Counted from the first letter of the stretch, positions 7,641 to 16,859 are shown. The stretch: DNA of 48,586 nt from Bacilli bacterium (GCA_017447725.1 JAFSMX010000003.1:1-48586), one strand, 5' to 3'. Made by a program: numbers and translations. Notes: a model not told the origin generated them from the sequence alone.

Positions 7641-9297
7641 TGTGTTCCTTCAACCTGCATTGAAATGGAGGCTTCAGACATCGCAATATTTGTAACTGGA
7701 ATTGCACTAACAGTTAAGGAAATGTTGTAATACATGTTTTCATCAATAAGGTTATAAACCTTTAGTGTCCATGTACCAGCAGTTCCAAATGGATTTGTAA
7801 TTGTATAGGCAATACCTTTTGGATTTAACAACTTAATTCCAAGACCATTAGAAGCAAATTCGCTATATGCAATAGCAGAACTTGAAGTATTGTTTGAGTA
7901 TTCAAGGTTGGCAGTTAACTTACCTTCGAGGTTATTACTTAAAATGTCTGCTGTCGTAAATGAAACTTGAGTCATTGCGGCAGAAACGTCGGTAATATAA
8001 ACATATTCGCCAACATTTAATGTAATTTCTTGTGGAATGTAGCTTCCATAGGAAACTGTTAAGGTATAAACACCTTCAGCAGGGAATTTTGCTGTTGGAT
8101 CAATAACTTGATCATAAGCGTTTGTAATGACATAGGAGTAGTCACTTGAGCTTAATGTTGTTTGAGTTGAATCGGATTTGATGCTGTTAACAACAAGCGC
8201 ATTATCGCTAGCGAAAATTGAATTTGTTGTATACGAATTCTTATTTGAGTCGCTTGCAGAGAATCCAACTTCATATGCGGTTGGGTTGTCTGGTTGTCCA
8301 GGTTCAACTGAAGCACCATAGTTAAGTGTTAATCCACAAAGATAAGCACGTTTTGTTGTGGTTTCAATTGTTAATGATGTTAATGCGGCGCCAACAGAAA
8401 CCGAACCACCCTCAGATGGTGTAATTTCAATGTATGAACTAGCACCATTTACATAAACATTAAATTTACCGCTATCGCTACTGTATTGAGCAGTCGCGAT
8501 ATCAACTGTTGTAATCGAATATGCAACATTAGAAGAATTAAAGTTAATTGTGACGGAACCAGGCCCACCACTTGCACCGAATTTTAGCCGGATTTTCCAG
8601 CGTAAATACGATCGCCGTCACTGAAGCTTGAAATATAGGAGCTTCCTGAGCTAACTTGAGCCATGATTGACGAGGAGGAGCTTCCAATATTTGAGCTACT
8701 ATCAGATGAATTGGTTGCAAATGTAATCTCATAAGAACCAGATGTATCTTGAGATTCGGCATCTGGGTTTGTAGTGCAAGTGAATCCGTAAACTGCTGAT
8801 GTAATGGTTACAGAACCGCCATCAGCTTTAAGTTCCATATAATATGGATATGCATCAGTATCGACTCTAGAGCCAGAGACTAATGTAAAATAATCGCCCC
8901 ATTTTTCGGTTTCATTAACGTAGGCAATACGGCACTTTAAGGTTCCAGTACCACTAAATGTTGCGGTAATAGATGAAATAGATGTAATTTGATCTTTATT
9001 GACAACTGAGCCGCCACTATTTAAGGTGACGTGGCCAGATGTAGATGAAGCAACGCTATCATATGTGAAGGTAACGTTGCTACCTCTTTTTGTATGTTGG
9101 ACATGATCGCCGGCAGAGGTAACCTTGTTGGAAGAATCTAAAGTAATAGAATAATCAACACCAGATGCACGTCCTGGAAGCAACGCCATTGAAAGATTGG
9201 AGTTAGTTAGAACAAGTGTTATCGCTAAAATAAGAGCACCAAAAAAGGCTAAACCAGCGTATAGTTTGCCTCGGGCGTTTTTAAGTAAATGTGTCAT
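7619..9297 (-). pseudogene. Surface Ig-like/adhesin-type protein gene, frameshifted and 3'-truncated
   Basis: One gene broken twice. The N-terminal frame (9297 down to 8584) encodes a short cytoplasmic start, one membrane or signal helix (about residues 12-35) and a first Thr/Ser-rich domain. The next frame is open without stops from about 8593 down to 7622 and continues the same protein. It carries a second domain that resembles the first (G-K-F-N-V-Y-V against G-T-L-K-C-R-I) and ends at the start of a BIG2 domain (MQVEGTHQLNAT). Adding one A to the A4 run at 8593-8596 joins the frames as YAGKIRLKFGASGG. The 3' end is cut near 7622, where it meets the toxin gene. Either a decayed or phase-off gene, or partly a sequencing/assembly artefact. 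Confidence 0.75.
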
Positions 9298-9330
9298 AAG
9301 AGATTCTTCCGTACCTATAGAGTTTCATTT

Positions 9331-9360
9331 TCTCTAGCGCGTAATACCTACGCGTAGAGA
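9331..9360 (-). promoter_or_regulatory. 5'-end stem-loop of the surface-protein message
   Basis: TCTCTA-G-CGCG and CGCGTAGAGA form a 10-bp stem with one bulged base and a 9-nt loop. It begins 1 nt after the transcription start predicted from TATAAT at 9368-9373. A stem at the extreme 5' end often stabilises mRNA; an operator role is equally possible. Confidence 0.45.
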
Positions 9361-9367
9361 ACTTTCA

Positions 9368-9394
9368 ATTATAACCCCCCCGACCGATTTTCAA
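9368..9394 (-). promoter_or_regulatory. Promoter with a G7 tract in its spacer
   Basis: On the minus strand TTGAAA (9389-9394) and a perfect TATAAT (9368-9373) are separated by 15 nt that include seven consecutive G (9375-9381). The spacer is 2 nt shorter than optimal, and a homopolymer there is a classical slippage site. Confidence 0.5.
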
Positions 9395-9534
9395 AGGTTA
9401 ATTTATAATTAACAAAATTGAGGTTAGCCTTATCTAACCAATTGTTTTGATTCAATCGTATTTATTTCAATTTTTAACTTTTTTATATTTATTTATTATT
9501 CTTTAATTGATTAAAATATCTACGAGGTTAGTTT

Positions 9535-10428
9535 ATGAAAAAATTACGTCTTCATCTCTACATTATTCTTGGTCTAACTGTTCTTGGATTTGTTCTTGGA
9601 ACACTCTTTGATCAACAAGTTTCTGGAGCAATATTTAACCGGGATGATACCTTTGGAATTCTTGTTTCATCGGTAGGAACATTACCTGGTTATCTAGCAA
9701 TCTCTTTTATTGGAGGAGGCTTCCTATCACTTGCTTTAAAAAAGCAATATAAGATTGGTTATACAATCCTTTTCTATGTCTTATGTGTTCTTGCTTTTGC
9801 AGCATCAGTCTTCTTTGCTGGAAGAGAATTCTTTGGAGTAAATGGATTTAACCTTCCATCGATTAAATGGTTAGGTTATTTAATCGTTGTTCCATTTGCT
9901 TCAGGTGTGACCTATCTTGGTTATTACCTGATTAGTAAAAGTGAAAGACAACATATTTGGATTGCCTTAGCGTTCTCTGCAATCTTTATCTTCTTAGCTC
10001 TTGTTCCTGGAGTAACTCTTTTAAAGAGCATCTTCCACCGCCCAAGATACAGAAGCTTAACCTTATTTGATGAAATTAACTTCCATAACTGGTATCAACC
10101 ATGTAAAAACTACAAAGATTTGATGACTGTTACCGGATTAACCAGTGAGGAATTCAAATCTTTCCCAAGCGGACACGCTGGAGGAAGTGCTCTAACAATG
10201 ATGTTTGCTCTTCTTGTTCCTTACTTTGTGAAAGGACAAGAAAAGATTCAACTTCCATTACTTTATGTTGGATTTGCCTGGACACTTCTTGTCTGCTTTG
10301 CTCGTATTCGAGTTGGGGCACACTTCTTAAGCGATGTTTCGATGGGAATGCTACTTACTACTGCGTTCACAATTGGAACAAATGAAGTGTTCATAAAACT
10401 CTCCAATAAAGAAGTTCAAACTGAATAA
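9535..10428 (+). CDS. PAP2-family membrane phosphatase
   Basis: A 297-residue integral membrane phosphatase of the PAP2/lipid phosphatase family (phosphatidate, phosphatidylglycerophosphate or undecaprenyl-pyrophosphate class). All three motifs are visible: K-x6-RP in KSIFHRPR near residue 164, PSGH in FPSGHAGGS near 210, and SR-x5-H-x3-D in the form ARIRVGAHFLSD near 257-268, with catalytic His and Asp intact. About six hydrophobic helices surround them. A ribosome site GAGGT precedes the ATG and a -10-like TAAAAT lies just upstream. It stands alone and has its own terminator. Substrate cannot be decided from sequence. Confidence 0.85.
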   Translation: MKKLRLHLYIILGLTVLGFVLGTLFDQQVSGAIFNRDDTFGILVSSVGTLPGYLAISFIGGGFLSLALKKQYKIGYTILFYVLCVLAFAASVFFAGREFFGVNGFNLPSIKWLGYLIVVPFASGVTYLGYYLISKSERQHIWIALAFSAIFIFLALVPGVTLLKSIFHRPRYRSLTLFDEINFHNWYQPCKNYKDLMTVTGLTSEEFKSFPSGHAGGSALTMMFALLVPYFVKGQEKIQLPLLYVGFAWTLLVCFARIRVGAHFLSDVSMGMLLTTAFTIGTNEVFIKLSNKEVQTE

Positions 10429-10435
10429 AAATATT

Positions 10436-10476
10436 AAGGATTTGCAGTAAAATCACCAGCAAATCCTTTTTATTTT
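10436..10476 (+). terminator. Intrinsic terminator after the PAP2 gene
   Basis: AAGGATTTGC (10436-10445) pairs with GCAAATCCTT across a 13-nt loop and is followed by a T-rich run. Confidence 0.85.
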
Positions 10477-10550
10477 AAAATTTTTATCCAAATCAGTAGT
10501 TGCATTTTTTGCAACAACTTACTCTTTCGATAATTCGTTGCTAAATGTAC

Positions 10551-10584
10551 AAAAAAGAGTCGACATTTTTGATATCGACTCTTT
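10551..10584 (-). terminator. Intrinsic terminator of the hypB-flavoprotein-hypA operon
   Basis: AAAGAGTCGA and TCGACTCTTT form a perfect 10-bp stem with an 11-nt loop. On the minus strand it is followed by six T, 7 nt beyond the hypA stop. Confidence 0.85.
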
Positions 10585-10590
10585 CGTTAT

Positions 10591-10935
10591 TTAATCAACT
10601 TTAACGTCTTTAATGTAGACATCTCGACCAGTCACAAGATAGGTTTTCTTGGAGTGACAATGCGGACACTCCTTACCATATTTCACCGTTTCGTAGGTTT
10701 GTTTACAATCCTCACAATAGGTGATCGCTTGGATGGTGATGTAATTGAGTTTACAGTTCTGCATGTGCTCTGTGCGTTTAATCGCCCAGTTGAAGGCATC
10801 GACAAAGTACTCTTTGACGACGCCAGAGACTTCACCAATTTCTAGAGTTAGTTCTTTAACTTCGTGAACTTGTTTTTCTTTGGCGAGCTCTTCAATCTGT
10901 TTGATGACATGCATCACGATTCCAAGTTCGTGCAT
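10591..10935 (-). CDS. hypA: Nickel metallochaperone HypA
   Basis: A 114-residue nickel chaperone that works with HypB to load Ni into [NiFe] hydrogenase or, in some bacteria, urease. The Ni site MHE (His2) is intact at the N-terminus. The structural zinc site is two CxxC pairs: CEDC (Cys74, Cys77) and CPHC (Cys90, Cys93). Length is normal for the family. It is the last gene of a tight operon: 2 bp separate it from the flavoprotein gene. No hydrogenase, urease or other hyp gene lies in this window, so the client enzyme is unknown. Confidence 0.95.
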   Translation of the reverse strand: MHELGIVMHVIKQIEELAKEKQVHEVKELTLEIGEVSGVVKEYFVDAFNWAIKRTEHMQNCKLNYITIQAITYCEDCKQTYETVKYGKECPHCHSKKTYLVTGRDVYIKDVKVD

Positions 10936-10937
10936 GA

Positions 10938-13838
10938 TTAGTCTTGGATTTGAACGGAATTACCAGTATTTGGAGCTGTCTTCTTAGCTTCCTTATAATA
11001 CTTGTTCCATTCACGACGTTTCTTTCTCATCATACGTGCTTCTTTAGAGCCAGAGTGGAAGAGAATCTTCACTTGACGTTTGGCAGCGTACTTTAATAAA
11101 GTACCAACCTTCTTTTCGGCACGTTTCATATCGGAGCACTTTGGATGATCTCTAACAAGATGGATGGCATCGAAATGACATTTTGTTGTACAAATACCAC
11201 AGCCAATACACTTGTTTGGATCAACATAAGCTGCACCACAGCTTAAGCAACGTCCGGTTTCTGTATGGACTTGTTCTTCAGTAAGTGTCTTATGAGCATC
11301 AACAAAGGAGTTCTTGTGGTCGATCTTTTCATCCATGCCTGCTTCTTGACGTCCGGCTTCATCATAACCTGGAAGTTTAATATCTTCTTTATTAAGTTGT
11401 TTGAAGTTACGACGGTTGAAGCCGACATCCATTGTTGCATTTGGACGGACGTGACGAGCAAGAGCCTCTGCAGCTTGGTGACCACCAGCAATGGCGTTAA
11501 TGACGAATTTTGGACCAGTGAAGACGTCTCCACCAACGAAGATGTCTGGATCAGCAGTTTGGAAGGTAACTTTATCCGCAATTGGATAACCATTCTTCCA
11601 GAATGTGACTTTGGTTCCTTTTAAGAGGTCGCCCCAAACGATGGATTGACCAATAGCGAAGACAATCTTATCAGCCTTGACTTCGATTGTTTCATTTTCA
11701 TCATATGATGGATTGAATTTACCTTCCTTATCAAAGCAGGAAAGACATTTCTTAAAGACAATGGCTTCGACTTCTCCTTTGGAGTTAACTTTGACTTCTT
11801 TTGGTCCCCAACCGTTATTGATGGAAACATTTTCAGCAAGGGCTTCTTCAATTTCTTCTTTACTGGCTGGCATGGTTTCTCTTGATTCAAGACAATACAT
11901 ACCAACGTTTTTAGCACCTAAACGGTGAGCGGTACGTACACAGTCAATGGCAACGTTACCACCACCAACGACAACAACATCACCTTTGAATGGGACTTGT
12001 TTATCTAGGGCGTCAGCTAAGTAAGAGACAGCAATGTCTGTTCCTTTGGCATCTTCGTTTGGAATGCCTGGCTTACGGCCACCTTGGCAGCCGATCGCAA
12101 CATAGAAGGCTTTATAGCCTTGTTTCTTAAGTTCTTCAATGGTGACGTCTTTACCGACTTCAACACCGCATTTAATTTCGGCACCTAACTGACGAATAAT
12201 ATCAATTTCGGATTCGATAACATCTTTTTCCAGTTTCCAGGTTGGAATACCATAGGTCATCATACCACCTGGTTTTTCGTGTTTTTCAAACACGGTTGGT
12301 TTAAATCCGCCTTCAGCTAAATAGTAGGCGGCACTTAAACCAGCTGGACCAGCACCGATAATAGCAATCTTTTCTTTAAATTCACCAACTAAGGATGGAT
12401 AAACCTTTTCTGGAACATAACGTTCTTTGGATTTTCTTTCTTCCTCAGCAAGGAATTTCTTGACAGCGTCAATGCTTACTGGAGCATCAATTTTACCTCT
12501 GGTACATGCTTCTTCACATTTCTTGTTACAAACACGACCACAGACCGCTGGGAATGGGTTTTGAGTTTTAATTAAAGCTAAAGCTTCACGATATCTTCCT
12601 TCATGAGCCATCTTGAGATAACCTTGAACTGGAACGTGAGCTGGACAAGCAACTTTACATGGAGCAGTACCACTGTCCCAGGTATCGGTTGCACGAATTG
12701 TTGTTCGATAGTTTTCATCCCACGCGTATTTACCCCATTTGATTTTATCTGGTAAAACAGCGTGAGGATATTTTTGTTCACTGCCATCGGCTTTACAAAG
12801 TTTTTGACCAAGTTTAACAGCACCGGCTGGACAGTTTTGGACACATTGACCACAAGCGACACATTTATCTTTAGTGACGTTAGCGGTATATGCGCTTCTT
12901 TCTAAGTATGGAGTATTAAATAAGAGGGCAGTTCTTAAAGCGTTACAAATCTTGACGTCACAGTTACAAATATCGAAGATCTTGTTTTCGCCATCAATAT
13001 TTGTGATTTGGTGAACGAAGCCATTCTTTTCAGCAAGTTCAAAGATTTCTAAGGCTCTTTCTTTAGTAATGTAGTGGGCACGACCTGTTTCAACAGTGTA
13101 ATCAGCCATGTCACCGAATTGGAGACACCAGTCGTTGACATCATCGATACAGCCATCACCGAGCATAGCTCGAGAAGCACGACAGGAACAAATACCAGCA
13201 GAGATATGACCTTCATATTTCTTCATCCAGTGGGAAATATGTTCGATATCAAGACTTTCTTGTTCGTTTTCGATGGCTTTTTCAACTGGGATGACGTGCA
13301 TACCAACACCGCCGCCACCTGGAGGAAGCATTTCGGTAATACCAGCAAGAGGAATGAAAGTCATTCTTTCGAACATGTTGGCGACAGCTGGGTTCTTTGC
13401 GATACGATCAACGCTACTGTTCATTAATTCAGCACTACCTGGAACAAAGTAAGAAAGCATGTATCGTTTCACTTTTGGCTTATCCTCAAGAGGATGATCC
13501 CAAGCATAGTTATCACCATAGTCATATTCGATGATACCGATAACAGACATCTCATCGATGAGCTTTTGAAGTTCGACTGGATTATACTCCGGATTCATTT
13601 TGAGAAGATCTTCAAAGACATAGTGTTTTCTTTGTTTCATCTTCAACAAAATGTCGATCATTGGCTCAGTGAGCATTTCTCTTAAGCCCCAGTATTCTGG
13701 GTCAGTTGTTTTCACACCAAAAAGTTTGTGTGGAACAACGTCAGTAATTTTCGCGGCTAATTTACAAAGCTTCTTTTCGTAAGAGTAGCCGGTTTCTCCA
13801 TCATATTTGGAGATTACCTTAGTGTTTTTCTCTGGCAT
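10938..13838 (-). CDS. GltD-like Fe-S/flavin NAD(P) oxidoreductase with extra ferredoxin domains
   Basis: A 966-residue cytosolic redox protein. The N-terminal 320 residues are an uncommon domain with winged-helix-like character and Cys clusters (ICSCRAS; ICNCDVKIC). A ferredoxin motif CVACGQCVQNC follows near 327. Then comes a GltD-type module: [4Fe-4S] Cys set (CKVACPAHVP, VCGRVCNKKCEEAC) from about 394, an FAD fold GAGPAG near 493 and a NAD(P) fold GGGNVA near 618. A C-terminal 2[4Fe-4S] segment has CLSCGAA and CIGCGICTTKC near 863-886. It should pass electrons between NAD(P)H, FAD and ferredoxin. It sits between hypB and hypA with 1-2 bp gaps, so it is probably translated with them; its electron partner is not in the window. 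Confidence 0.8.
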   Translation of the reverse strand: MPEKNTKVISKYDGETGYSYEKKLCKLAAKITDVVPHKLFGVKTTDPEYWGLREMLTEPMIDILLKMKQRKHYVFEDLLKMNPEYNPVELQKLIDEMSVIGIIEYDYGDNYAWDHPLEDKPKVKRYMLSYFVPGSAELMNSSVDRIAKNPAVANMFERMTFIPLAGITEMLPPGGGGVGMHVIPVEKAIENEQESLDIEHISHWMKKYEGHISAGICSCRASRAMLGDGCIDDVNDWCLQFGDMADYTVETGRAHYITKERALEIFELAEKNGFVHQITNIDGENKIFDICNCDVKICNALRTALLFNTPYLERSAYTANVTKDKCVACGQCVQNCPAGAVKLGQKLCKADGSEQKYPHAVLPDKIKWGKYAWDENYRTTIRATDTWDSGTAPCKVACPAHVPVQGYLKMAHEGRYREALALIKTQNPFPAVCGRVCNKKCEEACTRGKIDAPVSIDAVKKFLAEEERKSKERYVPEKVYPSLVGEFKEKIAIIGAGPAGLSAAYYLAEGGFKPTVFEKHEKPGGMMTYGIPTWKLEKDVIESEIDIIRQLGAEIKCGVEVGKDVTIEELKKQGYKAFYVAIGCQGGRKPGIPNEDAKGTDIAVSYLADALDKQVPFKGDVVVVGGGNVAIDCVRTAHRLGAKNVGMYCLESRETMPASKEEIEEALAENVSINNGWGPKEVKVNSKGEVEAIVFKKCLSCFDKEGKFNPSYDENETIEVKADKIVFAIGQSIVWGDLLKGTKVTFWKNGYPIADKVTFQTADPDIFVGGDVFTGPKFVINAIAGGHQAAEALARHVRPNATMDVGFNRRNFKQLNKEDIKLPGYDEAGRQEAGMDEKIDHKNSFVDAHKTLTEEQVHTETGRCLSCGAAYVDPNKCIGCGICTTKCHFDAIHLVRDHPKCSDMKRAEKKVGTLLKYAAKRQVKILFHSGSKEARMMRKKRREWNKYYKEAKKTAPNTGNSVQIQD

Positions 13839-13839
13839 A

Positions 13840-14514
13840 TTAGTCAGCCCTCCAAGAATTTAATTTCTTATGAAAGTAGTTTACTACTTGATTGATATTT
13901 TTTCCAGTCTTTGCAGAGATTTCAATGATTGTGGCGTTTGGATTACGCATCAAGATTGTTTTCTTACACTTTTCCATGTCAAAGTCAAAATAATCGATAG
14001 CGTCGATTTTATTGATTAAAACAAGGTCACATTTTTCAAAGACTAGTGGGTATTTTAAAGGTTTATCATCACCTTCAGGAATAGAAAGAATCATCATATC
14101 CATTGAGGCTCCGGTATCGAATTCAGCTGGGCAAACAAGGTTACCAACGTTCTCTAAAAAGACTAAATCTAAATCAGAGATATCGATGGAATCTAAACCA
14201 GATTTGGTCATTCCAGCATCAAGATGACACATTCCGGAGGTATGAATCTGGATCGATTTTACTCCGGTATTCTTAGAAATGCTAAGAGCGTCTACATCGC
14301 TATCGATGTCGGCCTCCATTACGCCAATACGATAATCCTTCTTTAAAAGATTAATTAAAGCAGTTAATGTCGTGGTCTTTCCAGCACCTGGAGAAGACAT
14401 CAAATTAACTAAAAACGTTCCATGATCTTTGAGATATTCACGAAGAAGATTGGCTTCTTCATCATTATCTGCATAAGCGGAACGATTGACGACAATGGTT
14501 TTGATTTCTTTCAT
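13840..14514 (-). CDS. hypB: GTPase HypB, nickel insertion (copy 1, operon)
   Basis: A 224-residue GTPase (SIMIBI class) that delivers nickel with HypA. The P-loop SPGAGKTT is at 41-48. The metal site at the dimer interface is GMCHLD (Cys96, His97) with VCPAEFD (Cys128), and the base-specificity motif is INKID. The His-rich N-terminal nickel store of some HypB proteins is missing. First gene of a hypB-flavoprotein-hypA operon (1-bp gap to the next). TGATAAAAT ends 10 nt before the ATG with no ribosome site, so the operon message is probably leaderless. A paralogue is transcribed divergently 74 bp away. Confidence 0.93.
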   Translation of the reverse strand: MKEIKTIVVNRSAYADNDEEANLLREYLKDHGTFLVNLMSSPGAGKTTTLTALINLLKKDYRIGVMEADIDSDVDALSISKNTGVKSIQIHTSGMCHLDAGMTKSGLDSIDISDLDLVFLENVGNLVCPAEFDTGASMDMMILSIPEGDDKPLKYPLVFEKCDLVLINKIDAIDYFDFDMEKCKKTILMRNPNATIIEISAKTGKNINQVVNYFHKKLNSWRAD

Positions 14515-14524
14515 TGTATGTATG

Positions 14525-14533
14525 ATTTTATCA
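14525..14533 (-). promoter_or_regulatory. Extended -10 of hypB copy 1
   Basis: TG-A-TAAAAT on the minus strand ends 10 nt before the ATG at 14514; predicted leader about 4 nt. Confidence 0.5.
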
Positions 14534-14570
14534 TAACTCTTTTAGTTATTCACTTAAAAATATGATTTTG

Positions 14571-14579
14571 TGATACAAT
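14571..14579 (+). promoter_or_regulatory. Extended -10 of hypB copy 2
   Basis: TG-A-TACAAT ends 9 nt before the ATG at 14589; predicted leader about 3 nt. It stands back to back with the promoter of copy 1. Confidence 0.55.
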
Positions 14580-14588
14580 ACCTGCGTT

Positions 14589-15251
14589 ATGGATTTTAAA
14601 ATTGTTCAAGTTAAAGAAGATGTTCTAGTTGAGAACAACCAAAAAGCGAAAGAAGTAAGAGAGATGCTTCATAAGAAGCACATCTTTTTCCTTAATGTGA
14701 TGGCTTCTCCAGGAAGTGGAAAGACAACTTTACTTTGTAATTTAATTAATCGACTCAAAGACAAATACAAAATCGGAGTCATGGAAGCTGATATTGATGG
14801 AGATGTTGATGCGGAAAGAATTTCTAAAAGGACTGGAGTGAAAGCTATTCAAGTTCATACTTCTGGAGCGTGTCACTTAACCGCCCAGATGGTTGAAGAT
14901 GCGACAAAGTCTTTTGAGATTGATGATTTAGATCTCTTAATCCTAGAAAATATTGGCAATTTAGTTTGTCCAGCAGAGTTTGATACTGGAAGTAATCTCA
15001 ACATGATGCTTCTTAGTGTTCCAGAAGGACATGATAAACCTCTAAAATATCCATTAATGTTCCAAGTCTCAAATGTTGCAGTTATCACTAAGATTGATAC
15101 ACTTCCTGTATTTGATTTTGATTTTGATAAATGTGAAGAATACATCCACCGCCGTAACCCAAAAGCAAAGGTCTTCAAAGTATCTGCTCTTAAAGATGAA
15201 GGCGTGGATGAATTAGCAAAATATTTAAGTTCACTCATTGATCAAAAATAA
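14589..15251 (+). CDS. hypB: GTPase HypB paralogue (copy 2, divergent)
   Basis: A 220-residue second HypB-type GTPase. The P-loop SPGSGKTT is at 40-47. The interface metal site ACHLT (Cys95, His96) and VCPAEFD (Cys127) are conserved, and ITKID is the base-specificity motif. The two copies are clearly related along their whole length but are well diverged (for example the first 30 residues and the C-terminal tail), so this is not a recent duplication. No Shine-Dalgarno; a leaderless start is likely. Two HypB proteins with one HypA could serve two nickel enzymes, or form a heterodimer. It has its own terminator. Confidence 0.9.
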   Translation: MDFKIVQVKEDVLVENNQKAKEVREMLHKKHIFFLNVMASPGSGKTTLLCNLINRLKDKYKIGVMEADIDGDVDAERISKRTGVKAIQVHTSGACHLTAQMVEDATKSFEIDDLDLLILENIGNLVCPAEFDTGSNLNMMLLSVPEGHDKPLKYPLMFQVSNVAVITKIDTLPVFDFDFDKCEEYIHRRNPKAKVFKVSALKDEGVDELAKYLSSLIDQK

Positions 15252-15274
15252 CCAGCAAATCTCGGTTAAATAGC

Positions 15275-15306
15275 AAAAAGATGCGGAAAATCACGCATCT
15301 TTTTTT
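15275..15306. terminator. Terminator between convergent hypB copy 2 and the Big_3 gene
   Basis: AAAAAGATGCG pairs with CGCATCTTTTT around an 8-nt loop, with A and T runs on either side, so it works in both directions. A second small palindrome AACC...GGTT lies just upstream (15250-15267). Confidence 0.85.
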
Positions 15307-15320
15307 AAACAGGAATTTAA

Positions 15321-16859
15321 TCAGATTTCTTTACGTTTACGGATGAAAATATAACCACCAAGAGCAGTTAATCCAACAACTCCAATAATCACTATAATTG
15401 TTACAGGTAAAGATGATTCGTTAATGACAATTGGTGTATTGATTCGTTGTCCAAAGACAGAAATCGGATCACGGCCTTCAATAAATTGTGTTAATCCATA
15501 ACGACCGCATATGTATTCATAACGAGCAATGGCTTGTTCAATAACAGTTCCGCTTTCGTCAGAACCAGTTTGGGCAAGAATAAGTTTTTCGCTTGCGGCC
15601 AAGAATGGATAAGAATGTCCGTTTGGTTCGGTTGGGTTAATTAAATTTGACCAAACTAGTGCAAGACGGTCATGGTTATTGATTCCTTCGGTCCAATCTT
15701 CACAAACCTCATCAGTCTTATCTAATAAGAGTTGAGCAAAATCAGCAGCCTTAAAGTCTTCAGAGGCTTCGACTAAACCATTCATTTGAATTTGGAAAAC
15801 ATTGAACCATCCTGTGAAACCTTTGATGGTTACTGTTTCGGAATTTTGGACAGCTGTTTTCATCTTGTAATAAACATCAGTATCAGCTGTCTGAGCATTT
15901 GATTTATAAAACACTTGGATGGTGCTATTCCCAACAGCAAAATTCATCAGAATATCTTTTGTACCAGGATTATTGGTAAAATCACCATACGTTGTTCCGC
16001 TTGGAATCGCAGGAACTCCGGTTAATGTTGTTAATCGAGACTCTTTTTCTTGCGTTTCGCCTCCAATCGTAGTGTAGACAATTGGTTTATCTGGCTCTTC
16101 AAATGTATCACTTGGAACAGTAATGCTCGGACTACCAACCTCATATAATCCTTTATAAATAGTTAATGATCCGGTAACGTGAAGGATTGTTTCATTAATT
16201 GTATAACTAGAAACATCAGCATTTTTGTTAAAGCATACAACACCGTATTCACCATCCATGATGACAGGTCCGGTTCCATCTAAGAAACCGACATAATAGC
16301 CATAAACATCAATTGAATCTCCAGAAGACATTGAATAGATTTGTTGAAGATAGTTAACGTGTCCACCACCAACAACAATGTTGTATGTTGCAGTTTTTCC
16401 ACTATATGTTACTGTAACAGCTTTTGTTCCTCTTGTACTCATTGTTGGAGAAGAAACTGTATAACCAGTTGCAATAACTTCAGAAGATGCATCACTATAA
16501 AGTGCAGTAACAATTAATCCTGAATAAGAGAATGTCTCATTAAGGTCAAATTCAGTCTTAGCATTTGTTGTATCTAATGTAATCGAATATAAAAGTCGAG
16601 CAACAACTTCAACAGAATAAGTTGCTGTTTGGGTTTGATAACGAACTGCAATAGTCTTGGTACCGACTGTAGTCATATCTGGTTCTGTAACACTAGTTGG
16701 CTCAACTGTCTCAGAAGTGTTGTCACTATATTGAGCAGTAACAACAAGGCCATCATATGTAAATGTTTCTCTAACAGCAAACACTGATTGAACACTACTT
16801 GTATCAAGTTCAATCGAAGTTAACGATGCTGTAATAGACTGGAATGGCAAGGAAGACAA
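15321..16859 (-). pseudogene. Big_3-type surface protein with C-terminal membrane anchor, 5'-truncated
   Basis: About 505 residues of a surface protein without its beginning. Two Big_3 Ig-like domains open the readable part (SIELDTSSVQ... and SITLDTTNAK..., each with F-x-Y-D/S-G-L-x-V-T-A). An OB-like/nuclease-associated region and a Trp-containing domain follow. The end is a membrane helix (about 485-505) with a RKRKE tail, and LPVTI precedes the helix, which is not a proper LPxTG. There is no signal peptide. The only upstream start, a TTG at 16859, lies out of frame inside the HTH gene. The sequence becomes surface-protein-like only from about 16830, so the 5' part has been replaced by the HTH gene. 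Confidence 0.7.

Noticed and set aside
15405-15425. LPVTI before the C-terminal helix as an LPxTG sortase site
   Set aside because: The Gly is missing and no Gram-positive sortase context is visible; a plain membrane anchor is simpler.
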